Of a DNA stretch of 64,000 nucleotides, positions 22,552 to 34,208 are shown piece by piece. Each line of letters starts with the position of its first letter. Position 1 is the stretch's first letter. A program made the position numbers and the translations under genes. Under the pieces are notes generated by a model, which was not told the DNA's origin, did no database searches, and was given only the letters and a program-made list of their open reading frames with translations. Source of the stretch: Oscarella lobularis (lineage: Eukaryota > Porifera > Homoscleromorpha > Homosclerophorida > Oscarellidae); contig NC_089179.1 of assembly GCF_947507565.1 (NCBI RefSeq), positions 3,241,747 through 3,305,746 on the forward strand, read 5' to 3'.

Positions 22552-23790
22552 TTAGGAAATTTCAGTCTCTCTTTCCGCGGCAATTTTATCAGGCGATCGA
22601 TAGCAAGAATGCAAAAGCGCCAGACTGATCAATCCACTGACGAAAAAACCGCCAGACAGATACAGAAACGATTCGAACGTGTGAGACACCTGATACATAT
22701 TCTCCATGATGACGGGCCCAACCAAGCCAGCAACGCCAAACGCCAAGTGAAGAAAACCAAGAGCTTCGATAGCCAAGCCAAGTCCAAAGAACTCATGACT
22801 AATCGCTCCATTATTAGTAAGAGGACCCATCGTAACCATATTAAAAAGACTACACGAAGCGACGGCAGCGTAACGGCCCCACAACCCGCTGCTATCCGCA
22901 CTCATAAACCAGGGCAAAAAACCAATGATCACCGTCTCGATGCCCGTTATGACGACCCAGAGTCGAGTCGGACCGAATCGATCGGCGACCGCCGAGGAAA
23001 AGATCGTTCCCCGAGTATCTGCGATGAGAAAGCGAGAAACTCGAGCGGCGGATTCGACGCTCGCCAAAACGCCGTCAACAGATCCTGCTCTCGACTTTCC
23101 AACGCCAGCTGAGGAATGAGCGTGACGAGCCGAACGAGCATTAGAATCCATAGTAGTTTAAGTCTAATAACGCTCCATTTCTTTTTTGGCGTCAATGCCG
23201 CTTTATTTTCGTTCTTTTTCGCCATGCCGTCGGCTTTCCACGGGTGAGAGAGTAATGGTAACATCGTCACAGTCATAACCGCTATGATTAATCCGGATAG
23301 AAAAAATATCGTACCGCAGTCGATTGCTTTTCTATTGTAAAGGCGTTCGACTGCTATTGCGAATTGGGCGGCGGGTATGCTGCCGAAGCTGTCGCCCACG
23401 GCAACGAGTCCCGCGCTGAGTCCAGTGCGGGACGGAAGCCACGCCATTGCGCAATCGTACGCGGGAGAGTCGCGCATACCTCCGTCGCGCTGATCAGCGA
23501 ATAGGCGACGAGGAAGACGCCCTGTAGCCATGGTCCCGTCGTTCGGCAAGCGAGTACGGTTGCGCCGCACGAGCCGAAGCAGATTCCCGTGAAAACGAGC
23601 GACGCTATGACGAACGGTGGCGGATAGTAAGGTGGCAATCATCGCTGCGAATAAACGCCGATTGCCAACAAACGGACTCTTACAACAGTGGCTCAAGAAA
23701 GCGAACACGTCGAGGCTTCCCGCCTGTGCGTAGACTACGACGGAGGGGCTCCAATGGCCGGGGGACACGGGCCGGGGACACGAGCGAACG
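22552..23790 (-). pseudogene. rearranged MFS transporter copy 2
   Basis: Clearly the same family as the copies at 12660 and 48572, but broken. The C-terminal half reads from FGPTRLWVVITGIET to LALLHSCYRSP and ends at 22552. The middle (SPAYDCAMAWLPSRTGLS to LEFLAFSSQIL) lies in another frame, and the N-terminal third is scrambled. Within it, sequence matching the original N-terminus (RRLFAAMIATLL) sits after VVYAQAGSL, which it should precede. At least three frame breaks occur. The start of the next gene lies about 110 bases beyond. Confidence 0.8.
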
Positions 23791-23897
23791 GTCGTAACTG
23801 TCAGCCAAGCGCCCGTCTGTTTTGCATACCCCGGACACGGACAGAAGTTTCCGAGCTACTGTACCTCACCGCTTCGCTCCTCTCACCAGAAGAGACT

Positions 23898-26800
23898 ATG
23901 GACGAAGACGGTTTGTGTTTGCTTGTAGTCTTGCTCATTTGATCGGGGGTCCGCGAGCAGTTTCTCAAAGCTAAGATTTTCTGTTTCTCTAAATAATAGA
24001 CCCGGTCTACTTCGAGGAGAACGACGCTGGGTGTGTTGCTTCTTGTTTGATCGAAGCCGCTTGTTTAGAACTGTTCTTCTCCGCTATCGTGAAGGGAGAT
24101 AAGAATGTCGTGTCTGATTTTATCCGGAGCCATCCAGAAAGGTGGAAAGAAGCTGCGAATAAAGTACGACTTTCGTGTTCTTCTTTCAATCAATCTTTTT
24201 TTGTCCTATGTCTCACGTAGCTGGGAAGGACTTCACTTCATTTGGCTCTAGATGCTGAAACCGCCGAGTTTCTGATTTCTGCTGGAGCAAGTTTGGAGGT
24301 TGTGGATAAGGTAAAAGATTATTAATTAATTAACACTTCATATAATTCACGGCTTGTTTCACATCAGAGTGGGTTTACACCTTTTCTTCTCGCCTTTTCT
24401 CAAGGAAAATCAGAAGTGGTGGATGTTCTTATTGAGCGTGGTTGTGACATTTTTGCAAAAGACAATGTGCGTCATAACCGTTATTTTTTGCTACTAATTG
24501 ATTAGTAATGAACTACATGTAGAATGGTAATGGAGCTTTGGCAATCGTGAGTCGAATGGGTCATTTGGATAGTGCTAAGAAAGTCGTTGAATTGGGACTC
24601 AGTGTTGATGAACCTCATGAAGTATTGCGATGTGACAGATATATAACGACACACCATTTGTGCGTTTCAGGCTGGGTATACTTCACTGCACTGGGCGTGT
24701 CAGGAAGGACATGCTGAAATCGCCGAGTTTCTGATTTTAGCTGGAGCTAGTTTGGAAGCTGTAGATAAGGTGAAAATTGTCAGAAATTTGGTACCCTACT
24801 ATTTCTCACTGCTTCACATCAGTGGGGATATACACCTTTTCTTCGCGCCGTTTGGAACGGAATGTCAACAACCATCACTGTTCTCATCGAACGTGGCTGC
24901 AACTTTTTTGCAAAAGGCACTGTATGCTATAACCTTTATTAATCTGCTAATAATCTATTAATGATGAATTGTAGAGTGGTAATGGTGCCTTGGCAATTGC
25001 AAGTCAAATGGGTCATTTGGATAGTGCCAAACAACTCGTTGGATTGGGGTTGAGCGTCAATAAACCTCATCAGGTAACTAGCACAATGTGACAAATATAA
25101 TGACATATTTTAAAAATTGATAATGCATCAGAATGGGTATACTTCACTGCACTGGGCGTGTCAAAAAGGGCATGCTGAAACCGCCGAATTTCTGATTTCA
25201 GCTGGAGCTAGATTGGAGGCTATAGATAAGGTAAAGATTATTTAGCATTTTGGCGTTATTTCCCATTGTTTGACACAAGTGGGGATTTACACCTTTTCTT
25301 CGCGCCGTTTGGAAGGGAAATTCAGCCGTGGTAGCTGTTCTCATTGAGTATGGCTGCAACATTTCTGCAAAAACCTACGTATGCCAAGCCTTTGTTTGTT
25401 GGAATCTATTAATTAATAATGAATTGCAGGGTGATAATGGCGCCTTGGCGATTGCGAGTCAAATGGGTCATTTAGAAAGTGCCAAAAAACTTCTCGAATA
25501 TGGGCTCAGTGTCAATGAATCTGATCAGGTAATAGAATGTTACAGATTGCCACTGACGTTTTCATTTAGAATATTTCAGGATGGCTATACTTCACTACAT
25601 TGGGCGTGTCAAGAAGGGCATGTTGAAACCGCTGAGTTTCTGATTGCAGCTGAAGCTAGTTTGGAGGCCGTAGATGAGGTGAAGATTAATTAGAATTCGG
25701 TATTGTTCCTAATTGTTTCAAATCAGTGGGGATATACGCCTTTTCTTCGTGCCGTTTTCAAGGGAAGATTAGCAGTCATGACTTTCCTCTTTGAGCGTGG
25801 CTGCAACATTTGGGCAAAAAACAAAGTGTCTATTGGAATTTAGTAGCTTCCAAATATTTTATAACCTTGTGTATAGAACGGTAATGGAGCTCTGGCACTT
25901 GCAAGTCGTGAAGGATTTTTGAATGTTGTACAACAACTTGTTGGAATGGGACTCGGCGTCAATGAAGTGCACCAGGCACGTTGCAGCGCGTCTGTTTTGA
26001 AATATTGTCATTTAGTGACTTTTTAGGATGAGTGTTCCTCTCTTCATTGGGCGTGTCGGAAAGGACGTGCTGAAACCGCTAGGTATCTGATTTCTGCTGG
26101 TGCTGATATAGAGGCAACTAATAGAGTGCGTATTTAAACTTTTGTTTGATAGTATTATTTCTAACGTTTGTTGTAGTTTAATAGAACACCTCTTTTTGAA
26201 GCTGAGGCAAACAAGCACTATTTCCTTGTGGATTATTTACTGAATTTCGTTACTGAAACTGCAGTGGAAAAACGCAGATGCAATGCAGACGGGCTAGAGG
26301 TAATTTGCATATTGTGTAGTTAATTAAATGATTTACGGAGTTGTCTTTACCAAACGTGGCTCTTTACTATTTTCTTTATTTGACTTTCTCTTGTTCTTTA
26401 TAGGGTGAATTTAGCAGCGAAATGTTTCACGTTGACGAAGAGTCCGCTTTGATTGTCGAAGAAGTGTCTTCGTACCAAGAAAGCGAAAGCCATTTGCAAG
26501 AAATTTACGACGAGGCTCTGAAACGTGGCTCCGTGACTGTCAATCGTTCTCGCGTAATTGTTTCTGGTCAAGATGGAGTAGGCAAGTCGTGTCTTGTCGA
26601 TTCTCTTCTCGACAGGCCATTTGAGAGAGACAAAGCTAGCACAGAAGGAGCGGCCGTCGCAATGACGCACACAGCCACTAGCGGCTGGGTAGCAACAGAC
26701 AGCAAGGACCACTTGGATCCTCTTATCGCACAAGGTGTTTATTATCGAATGAATCAGCAGCAGTCGCCATCGCACGATAGCTCGCCTGAGTTGCCTCTAG

Positions 26801-29218
26801 CTGTGAAACCCTCGCAAGACTATATTCCCGTCGCCGGTTCAGCGATAGCAGAAGCAGAAGGATCGGGACTTCGCACTTCTACACCGGAAGTGGATTCAGC
26901 ACCGTCACTGGATGCATTAAGGAATGATTTGAAAGCAGTTGGCATAGAGGCAAAAACTCTTACGCCAAATCAGCAAGAGCTGGTGAGCACTTTTCTCAAG
27001 GATAGACCGAGTGAAGACGATCTCAAAAGAGAAAGCCTGGGCGTTCGCGATATATGGGATTTGGGTGGACAAGAAATTTATCTCGCTACGCATTCGGCTC
27101 TCATGCCAGAGAACAGAACGTTTTGTTTGACCATGTACATGGTCGTAATGGACATTTCGAAATCGCTGTCTGAAAAAGCAGAGTCGTTTCATCGATCGTC
27201 GGATGGCAAAGTTAGAGACCTGACAAACGAAATGGGCTGGATCCGCACAAACGGAGATTTTCCTTTCTACTGGTTCGGCTCAATCACAGCGGCCCACGAA
27301 GAGAGGACTAGAGGCGATCATTGGCTGGGCGAAGACGAAGAGGTGGATCCTCCTCCTGTCTTCGCAATCGGCACTCACCGAGACGTGTTGAACAGCGACA
27401 AAGAGCGTTTTCCTGATTCAGCCACTGTTAATAAATGGCTTTTGAAGCAAGGAAATCTCATTGAGCAACTCCTTGAAGACAGCGAATTTGTTAGGCACAT
27501 TGTTCTGCCGAAGAAACACGACGACTTAAGCGACGACGAAAATTTCCGGGAGATGATTCACTTTGTCAAGAGAATCTTTCTAATTGACAATTCGGTGTCC
27601 GGTTCGACTTCTCCTTGCAAAACTGCTAATGAAATTCGTAAACGAGTAGACCGCATGACATCGACTTACTGGAAACGACAGCAGAGGCAGCCCTTGTTTT
27701 GGGTCTACCTCGAGATTCTGCTCTTCAGGTGGAAGGAAGCCATGAAAACGGTCGTGGCTAAAGTTGACGAAATTGTTAAACTTGCTCAGCATCGAAGTAT
27801 CTGCAATATTAGTAGTCGCGATGAAGTCCTAGCGGCGCTGAAATATCTCGCCAATGTTGGAGCAATTCTCTATTACCCAGAAGTCGACGATTTGGAAGAT
27901 GTCATTTTCACTAGTCCGACGTGGGTAATCAAAGCGCTTTCAGCATTCGTTACAGCAGCAAAACCTGGTCCAAATATGGAGCCGAAGTGGAACATCCTTA
28001 AACAGAAAGGTGTAATGTCTAAGGACTTGATGGACTATCGCCTGAATCAAATGCGAAAAGCTATTGACTTTGCTACCGATGCGGATCATAAAGACGAGAA
28101 TAGACTAATTGTGCGACTTCTGCAACTTCTTGACGTCATCACCCCAGTTGCAGGATCGCCCCCAAATGAGTTTTATGTTCCGTCGATGCTGAATCCTTTC
28201 TTTCTGTATCCTCGCACTTACTGGGAAGGACACAGTCGCTCGCCTCCCTACCCCGCTCCTCTTATTGTCATTCCAATGAAACTGAAATTTTTTCCGGAAT
28301 GTCTTTACTTCCGTCTTGTTACGCGCTTTCTAAAATTGTATCCGAAAAACCCGGAGCTCTCTCGTCATCAGTGCGTCTTTTTAGTAGAAGATAAATGCTC
28401 TACGGCAGAAGGTATGCTATATCTTTGTGATAGTCTGTATAAAGGGAAACGTTCATTGTGTTTATTTATAGTTGAAGTTGAATTGCTGTATCAGAGTCGA
28501 GGCAACTGGGTGGCTCTAACAATTCATTATGTCAATAAAGACGATGTCGCTAACACAAGCTCTTTCTTCTTACACTCAATCAAAGAGAATCTATGCAAGC
28601 AGATGAGAAAAATCTGCTACCAGGGCATGAGAGGCTTTGATTATAGGATTTGTTGTCAATTGGACGAAGCCGTTCGCGGAGACAAACACTTGGATATTGA
28701 TCTCAAGAACCTTCCGGTACTGAGTACGAAGGAGGCGTCTAATTACTCGCCAGTCGATGCCAAACTTTACAACAAGTTTGGGAAACGCCTGCAGATAAAG
28801 CAAAAAGACTTTCGAAGAATTAACTGCTGGTTCGAAGACCAGCCTCCTGATGCTGAACTGCGATCACCTCGAGGTAAAATTACAAAAACTAATTCTTAAC
28901 TTTGTCGTATTTGTTTCTCTTTTATATGTAGCAGGTGCTCTTCCTGATGCTATCAACAGATCTCTGATTCGCGTTGTCGCAACGCTAGCAGAAGCAAAAT
29001 GGCAAAAGTTAGCTCTTTGTTTAGGACGAGAAGGTCACGCTATACCGCAGTACAAACAAAAGTCTGACGAAGATTCCATTCGGGTCGCGATGGTCATAGA
29101 GGACTGGTTCGCAGAATGCGGTCCTACGGCTGCGACGGTAGATAATCTTGTTCGAGCCTGTGAAAAGTGTGGAATTCACGGAGATAGGATTGCAAGCGCG
29201 TACGAGGAAGAGCTGTGA
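23898..29218 (+). CDS. ankyrin-repeat ROC-COR GTPase with Death domain
   Basis: Starts MDEDDPVYFEEND; the exon at 24002 onward gives a helical N-terminus (FFSAIVKGDKNVVSDFIRS). About 14 ankyrin-type exons follow between 24221 and 26300, each near 33 codons, cycling through three types (SLHWACQEGH, TPFLRAV, GNGALAIASQMGHL). The large exon from 26402 holds ROC: P-loop GQDGVGKS, switch II WDLGGQE, and AIGTHRDV as the base-recognition motif. COR follows (TSPTWVIKALSAFVTA). The C-terminal Death domain follows intron 28873-28931 (LAEAKWQKLALCLG), ending at 29218. A 60-nt intron at 28412-28471 has no stop and is a multiple of three, so its removal is inferred from GT-AG ends. Role probably in death-domain signalling, as inferred from domains. 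Confidence 0.8.
24360..26040 (+). repeat. three-exon higher-order ankyrin repeat
   Basis: Inside the second ROCO gene, exons occur in the order TPFL type, GNGALAI type, SLHWAC type and repeat about four times at roughly 460-bp spacing (for example GNGALAI exons near 24523, 24974, 25430 and 25877). Both exons and introns resemble each other between cycles, so the unit of duplication was a three-exon block. Confidence 0.65.
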
Positions 29219-29444
29219 AAGCTTTCTCAGGCTGTTTGTACACATTCCACAGCGCTTGCAGGTACCCATTTTTTTATCTTAGATTAGAGTTTTTCTTTTT
29301 CTGGAGCTGCACTACTGTTAGTTGCACGGTTCTATACCTCATGGTGAATGCGCATAAATCAACTGACGTGCGACCGCAACGTCAGGCAGATCTATGATCT
29401 AACTGCCGTGCCATTCTTATATAACTAACGGTACACTCTTTGTG
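29219..29444. other. intergenic, nothing firm
   Basis: After the Death-domain stop there is AT-rich sequence. GTACACTCTTTGTGAG near 29430 is shared with a spot near 48256, beyond the 3' end of MFS copy 3. No gene seen. Confidence 0.3.
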
Positions 29445-29778
29445 AGAGTAGGCGAGTGCGGTTGCGCCGCAAGTCCCGTAGCAGATTCCGACGAGAAGGA
29501 GCGACGCTGCGACGAACGGTCGCGGGGGATGTACGGAGCAATGACGATGCGAACAAGCCGAGGCCTCTCGCCTGTGCGTAGACTACGATAGAGGGGCTCC
29601 AATGGGGACACGATGAGCGGACTGGCTCGATAAGGTAACTCCCACGTAGCTGAATGCGCCGAGAAATCCAGCTAGTATAGTATGGCAATCATTGCTGCGA
29701 GTAAGCGCGGATTGCACTTACTCATTGTTCGTTGGAACGCTGCGTTGTTGGAATTTTCCTAACGTGCGCTGGCTTCCG
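29445..29778 (-). pseudogene. MFS transporter fragment (copy 4)
   Basis: Matches the N-terminal coding part and 5' leader of MFS copy 1 (13655-13985), including GGGGCTCCAATGGGGACACG and AACGTGCGCTGGCTTCC, with several deletions that break the frame. Only about the first 110 codons are represented. It is closest to copy 1. Confidence 0.75.
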
Positions 29779-29928
29779 AAAATTCGTGGACAAAGATCGT
29801 TCCTTCGACGCCAGTTACTGTAGGTCTATGCCAAGCGAGATGATCACAACCGTTTTAAAGATGCTATTCCGATATCTAAAGCTAGGTACACACTGTATCA
29901 GTCAACGGAATTTGGTCTACAATGAAGT

Positions 29929-32900
29929 CTACACATGATAAGAATCTGAGAGGACGACTTTGTGACGACGCTTTTCTCCCTCTCCTTCGAACTTTCCCGT
30001 CACCCTTCTCTTCTTGTCCGGACACCCGTTTTTAACAACTTCATCCATTTCCTTCATTAGAACAGCCAAGCACTCTTCACTCGTAGGCCGATATTCAATT
30101 CTCTCTTCACCAGAAATCATTTTCGAGCAAATCACGTGCAATGGACGACGATTCCTCAGTGGCATCAGCTGCCTATTCCTCTCTTCTGGAATAGGCCCCT
30201 TCCCGGTGAAAATTTCAATAAGAGACACGCCCAGACTGTAGACGTCACTGGGCAACGAACTGCGTGCTGACCTGGGTGGCAGTCGTTCAGGAGCCAGGTA
30301 TCGGGGACTGAGAGGCCCCGTTGATTTGGAGCTCTCCACCAAATGGGCGGCTCCCAAATCAGCCACTTCCACTTTCATATCCCGGGTCACCAAGACGTTG
30401 GTCGGACGAATGTCTGCATGGACGTAGCAGGGACGGAGCCCGTGAAGGTAACTGATAGCTGACGTCATCTCGACGGCAATAGACAGTTGCTCGTAATCGG
30501 AGAGATACGATAGAGATGCGTGAGCTGCGTCAATGACCTCGCTCACCGATCCCTCAAGCAGTTCGGAGACGATTTGAAAGGGGCAATCGTCTTCCATCAC
30601 AGCACCACATACACGGACGATATTGGGGTGATGGAGTCGACTAGCTGTAAGAACTTCCCTTTGGAAAATTGGAATCGTTCTTGGGGTTGTGATTAGAGCG
30701 TGGAATTTCTTGACAGCGACAGGCCTTTTGTTCCAACGACCGATGATCACGTCTGAAGAAATAGTAATTAATAGCGTATTCTATAATTAGGAAGTTCACC
30801 TATATACCAGCATATGCTCCAGAACCAAGTTTCTCATCTGTAAGGCGAACTTGATCTGCACTAATGTTAAGCACATCCATAAATTGATCAAGGTTCCTCT
30901 GGGATTCATCAAGAGTTCTCCTTCAAGCAAAATCTTCATTTCATTGCGTATTGGAGAAATTAAGAATGAATTACATGTTAACTTCAAGAGCATGATCTAC
31001 GTTTGCCTTTTCCGTCTCTAACTCACGGCAACGATTTCTGAAATTTTTCGTTTTGCTACAGAAGACGAAAACCAAGTGTCTACTATTTGTACCTCAATAT
31101 GCCATTGTCTGTCAGAAGCGAATTACAACGGATTTCTATCTCTGACCTAGAGCATATGTCATATTTCTGCAAGAAATGTATTCCAACAGATTTCATCACC
31201 GTTGTTTATCTAGTTCACGCGTTCTCTCTTCAAAAGCAATAGACATAGACGCCACGTCAGTCTCAAGATCGCGACATCGCGTTCTGAAATTCTATTTTGT
31301 AATAGAAAATTCACTTGCAAATTTTTTACCGTTGTTCAATCAATTCTTCTGCAAGTCGTCTCTTGTTTTCCTGATCTTGGCTTTTCTCTTCTTCCAAAAC
31401 TCGGCATTGTGCTGCCCAGCTGGTTCTACACATGCAGTGCTTAATTGGCACTTGTAACTGTTCCATTTAATTTACCTTTCAATGCTCATCTTTTCGTTGT
31501 CTTCTCGAAGTTTAGACACTTCTATCCTAAACAAACATCTCGTTATCTTCACGTGAAAACTCAAGAAACGCACACCTCGTTTTCTCCAGCTCTCGTTCGA
31601 GTTCCTGGATTCTGCGTGATTTATTTTCAACTGTTGATCTCAATTCAGCTAAAGGCAGTACGTGAGACTCAATATGCATGTATGACTCGTTTGATGGACC
31701 TAGAGAAGACGTTAAAAATGCTATTGAAATCTCTCACTGTTACCGAGAGTAAGTTCAATCAAAGGTTCTCGAAATTTTCCATCTGCTCCTTTTCCGCCTG
31801 AAACGATAATCTGAGCAGATCCATCTGCATTCTCTGCGCAGTGCATAGTGTGAAGCTTAATACGTGCTATTTCCGGGTTGACGTAAAACTAATAAATGTA
31901 TCAAAATATGATATCAATCAATTTTGATTTAGTACCTCGTGAAATTTACTTTTATCAAAATCAAGAATGTAAGCGAGGTCAGAGAGTTTGCTTGCGATGT
32001 TGCCGCCAACAAGAAAAAAGCAATTTTTTTCTTTGAATCCTGCTTTTGATAATCGACACATTCTATGATGCGATCGAGCAGATGGTTTGGGAAGAAAATC
32101 GATCAAAGTCCACATCTAATACTAATCAATTACTTATTGCCCAACATAAGTAGAATGTACCTTATATCTCAAATCAATAACAAATGCGTCATCGAAATAT
32201 TTCGTTCCATCTTCTCCTCCATGAAGTAATCCTCGATATTCATCAATCGTTTCAGTGGCAGCGCTGTGACGCGGTTGAGGTCTTTCTCCTCTTAGTTCAA
32301 CGTCTAACCAATATCCTAAAACAGGAACGTTTGAAATGTTCATTTTTTCATTCATTTACTTTACCTTTTTCTCGTCTCTCCTCAAATTTAAGTTCAAAAA
32401 TCTCATTATTTACTAGCGACTTGAATCGTGCTCCTGCTTGACGAAGATCTTGAGGAATGGGTTTGCTCCATCCCCCAAACATGATCAGTCTATCTCCAAT
32501 AGCCCACAAACAGCAATTGGAGCGTTGCCATGGTTTCTTTCTATGAGCACCGGTAAGCGTGGCTACTTGGATCCATTTCACTTCTTTTGAATCCAAGCCA
32601 AACACTTCTCTCAGACATTCCCCGTCTGGCTTCTTTCCCCCGTACGTATACACAATCCCATTGATGATGACGCATCGAGCTCCTCGGCAAGGCGGAGGAA
32701 TATTCTTTCCTTTGGTGACACGGCGAATCCATTTCTTCTCTTCTCGGACGTTGCAAGTCCAGATCTCGCTGCGGGAAAAATATTCGCTCTTGCCATCCCA
32801 ACCGCCGATGAGATATAAATTATCGCCGATCAAGACACTTTCATGGCCCCATCGAGGTTCGGGTGATGCAGCTTCCGCCATTTTGTCGTTGAATGTGAGA

Positions 32901-33007
32901 TTTCGTTTCTTAAAAAAGAAAGGCTTTGGAATTGCGACACCAGGGAATGCTTCATCGGAAAAGAATTCTTTCTTACTTTGTATAAAAGGAGAGTGATCGA
33001 GAGCCAC
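29929..33007 (-). CDS. Kelch-repeat / coiled-coil / TKL-type protein kinase
   Basis: Multi-exon minus-strand gene starting at Met 33007. N-terminal Kelch blades: RWGHESVLIGDNLYLIGGWD, CRGARCVIINGIVYTYGG, NCCLWAIGDRLIMFGGW, then in later exons PQPRHSAATETIDEY, CFFLVGG and SAQIIVSGGKGADG. Several short exons (31000-31800) encode coiled coil such as RIQELERELEKTR. The kinase domain begins LTDEKLGSGAYA (glycine loop), joins across an intron at ~30756-30811 to VAVKKF (catalytic Lys), and shows YVHADIRPTNVLV (catalytic-loop Asp kept, HRD changed to HAD), VADLGAAH (DFG changed to DLG) and YLAPERLP. It ends at 29929. The core catalytic residues are present, so activity is plausible. Kelch repeats ahead of a TKL kinase is uncommon in animals. 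Confidence 0.75.
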
Positions 33008-33439
33008 GCCCTATAAGGTTGCGCTGAGAAAAATGCGTAGGATCAACAGATAGATATCTACCTGATCGGCGCATGTTTTTGTTTGTAAGTTAATTGGAAT
33101 TTAAGCCGCGTTATTACTCTGTTAGATTACGGACACAGAAAAAATGCCTGCATCAATTGTCATGTGATGTTCTCAAAACAGCTCGTCGCGAGCCTAGAGA
33201 GACAACGTCAATATTTCAAAACCTAAATACTGTATTCAGTAATAACAAATAAATAAATAAATAAATAAATAAATAAAACTTATGGGTTGTGAGATTTTTA
33301 CATGTCTATGCTAGACCCCAATTCGTTTGATGTGCTTGTGACTCAAACGAGTTCGTAAGTTACTTGTTTCACAAAAAATTACAAATTAATTATTCATTTG
33401 CGTATTTCTACTTTTCTGTAGTAACTTATTTCTTTTTAG
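33008..33439. other. intergenic with AAAT microsatellite
   Basis: No gene seen. A tract of about nine ATAA/AAAT units occupies 33248-33286, followed by AT-rich sequence up to the SMYD-like fragment. Confidence 0.5.
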
Positions 33440-33920
33440 CTTCTTCGATTTTGTGAGTCATCAACACAGACACGAGATCGATACCACTCGGCCACTTTCA
33501 AATTTCCCGATTTCAGATTTCGTTCCCTTGTCTTTATTGGCGAGAAGCAGTCTGAGAGCAAGAACAGCTTCGGGCCCTAACTGAAATAAAAGAGAAGATC
33601 TCTCCTCGCTCAAATATTAGTCAAAAACTAACCCTATATTATGTGCTCGATAGAGCAAATTCCATTCCAGCCAGTGATATTCGTTCCGCGCAGCGGATTG
33701 GCATGCCGAAGAGCAAAACGTCTCTTCGCCAAACGCCGAACATCTCAATATCAATTATTCATAAATTTCTCTATGATTTTTTAGAATAGTCTATGTACTG
33801 AATCGTTTCACTGCTTTTGTCGATAGAACCAAAGCAATACGAGCGAAGACTAGTTCTAAATTCTCGCTGCAATACAGCAGCGTGAGGAATTTCTTCGAGA
33901 ACGACTGTTCCCGGCTCCAT
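33440..33920 (-). pseudogene. SMYD-like MYND/SET protein fragment, copy A
   Basis: Minus-strand pieces resemble the N-terminus of SMYD lysine methyltransferases. MEPGTVVLEEIPHAAVLQ opens at 33920, SYCFGSIDKS follows, then after a short intron a MYND-like stretch (FCSSACQSAARNEYHWLE), then LGPEAVLALRLLLANKDKG. The Cys before SYC is Arg here, the Cys after HWLE is Trp, and no SET core follows. The fragment is therefore truncated and probably non-functional. It is part of the tandem duplication with 42290-42761, which has kept different residues. Confidence 0.5.
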
Positions 33921-34208
33921 GCTTCTTTCAGCCTGTAGATTGCGAAACTCTAAGGTTTATTCACCTCAAGAAAACGGCCTTTTAGATTGGGTGCATTGCA
34001 CCTGGTTAGTCTCTGGAGAAAGTAAAAGTTGTATACGGGATTTGAGACACTCTCCTCTATCACGTGAGCCTGAAACGTTCAACGACTCTTCCCGAAGATT
34101 TCTGTTGTCTGCAACGTGACAGTAGCACGCGGAAGACCAGAGAGTTTGAAGAGTGCTGTACGAAGAGGGTCGCCCTGCTGACAAATTCTAGGGGTCCCTC
34201 CAAGAGAA

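Noticed and set aside
26398-26775. Minus-strand 125-codon frame opposite the second ROCO gene
   Set aside because: Antisense shadow of the P-loop exon; the plus strand has clear GQDGVGKS and downstream motifs.
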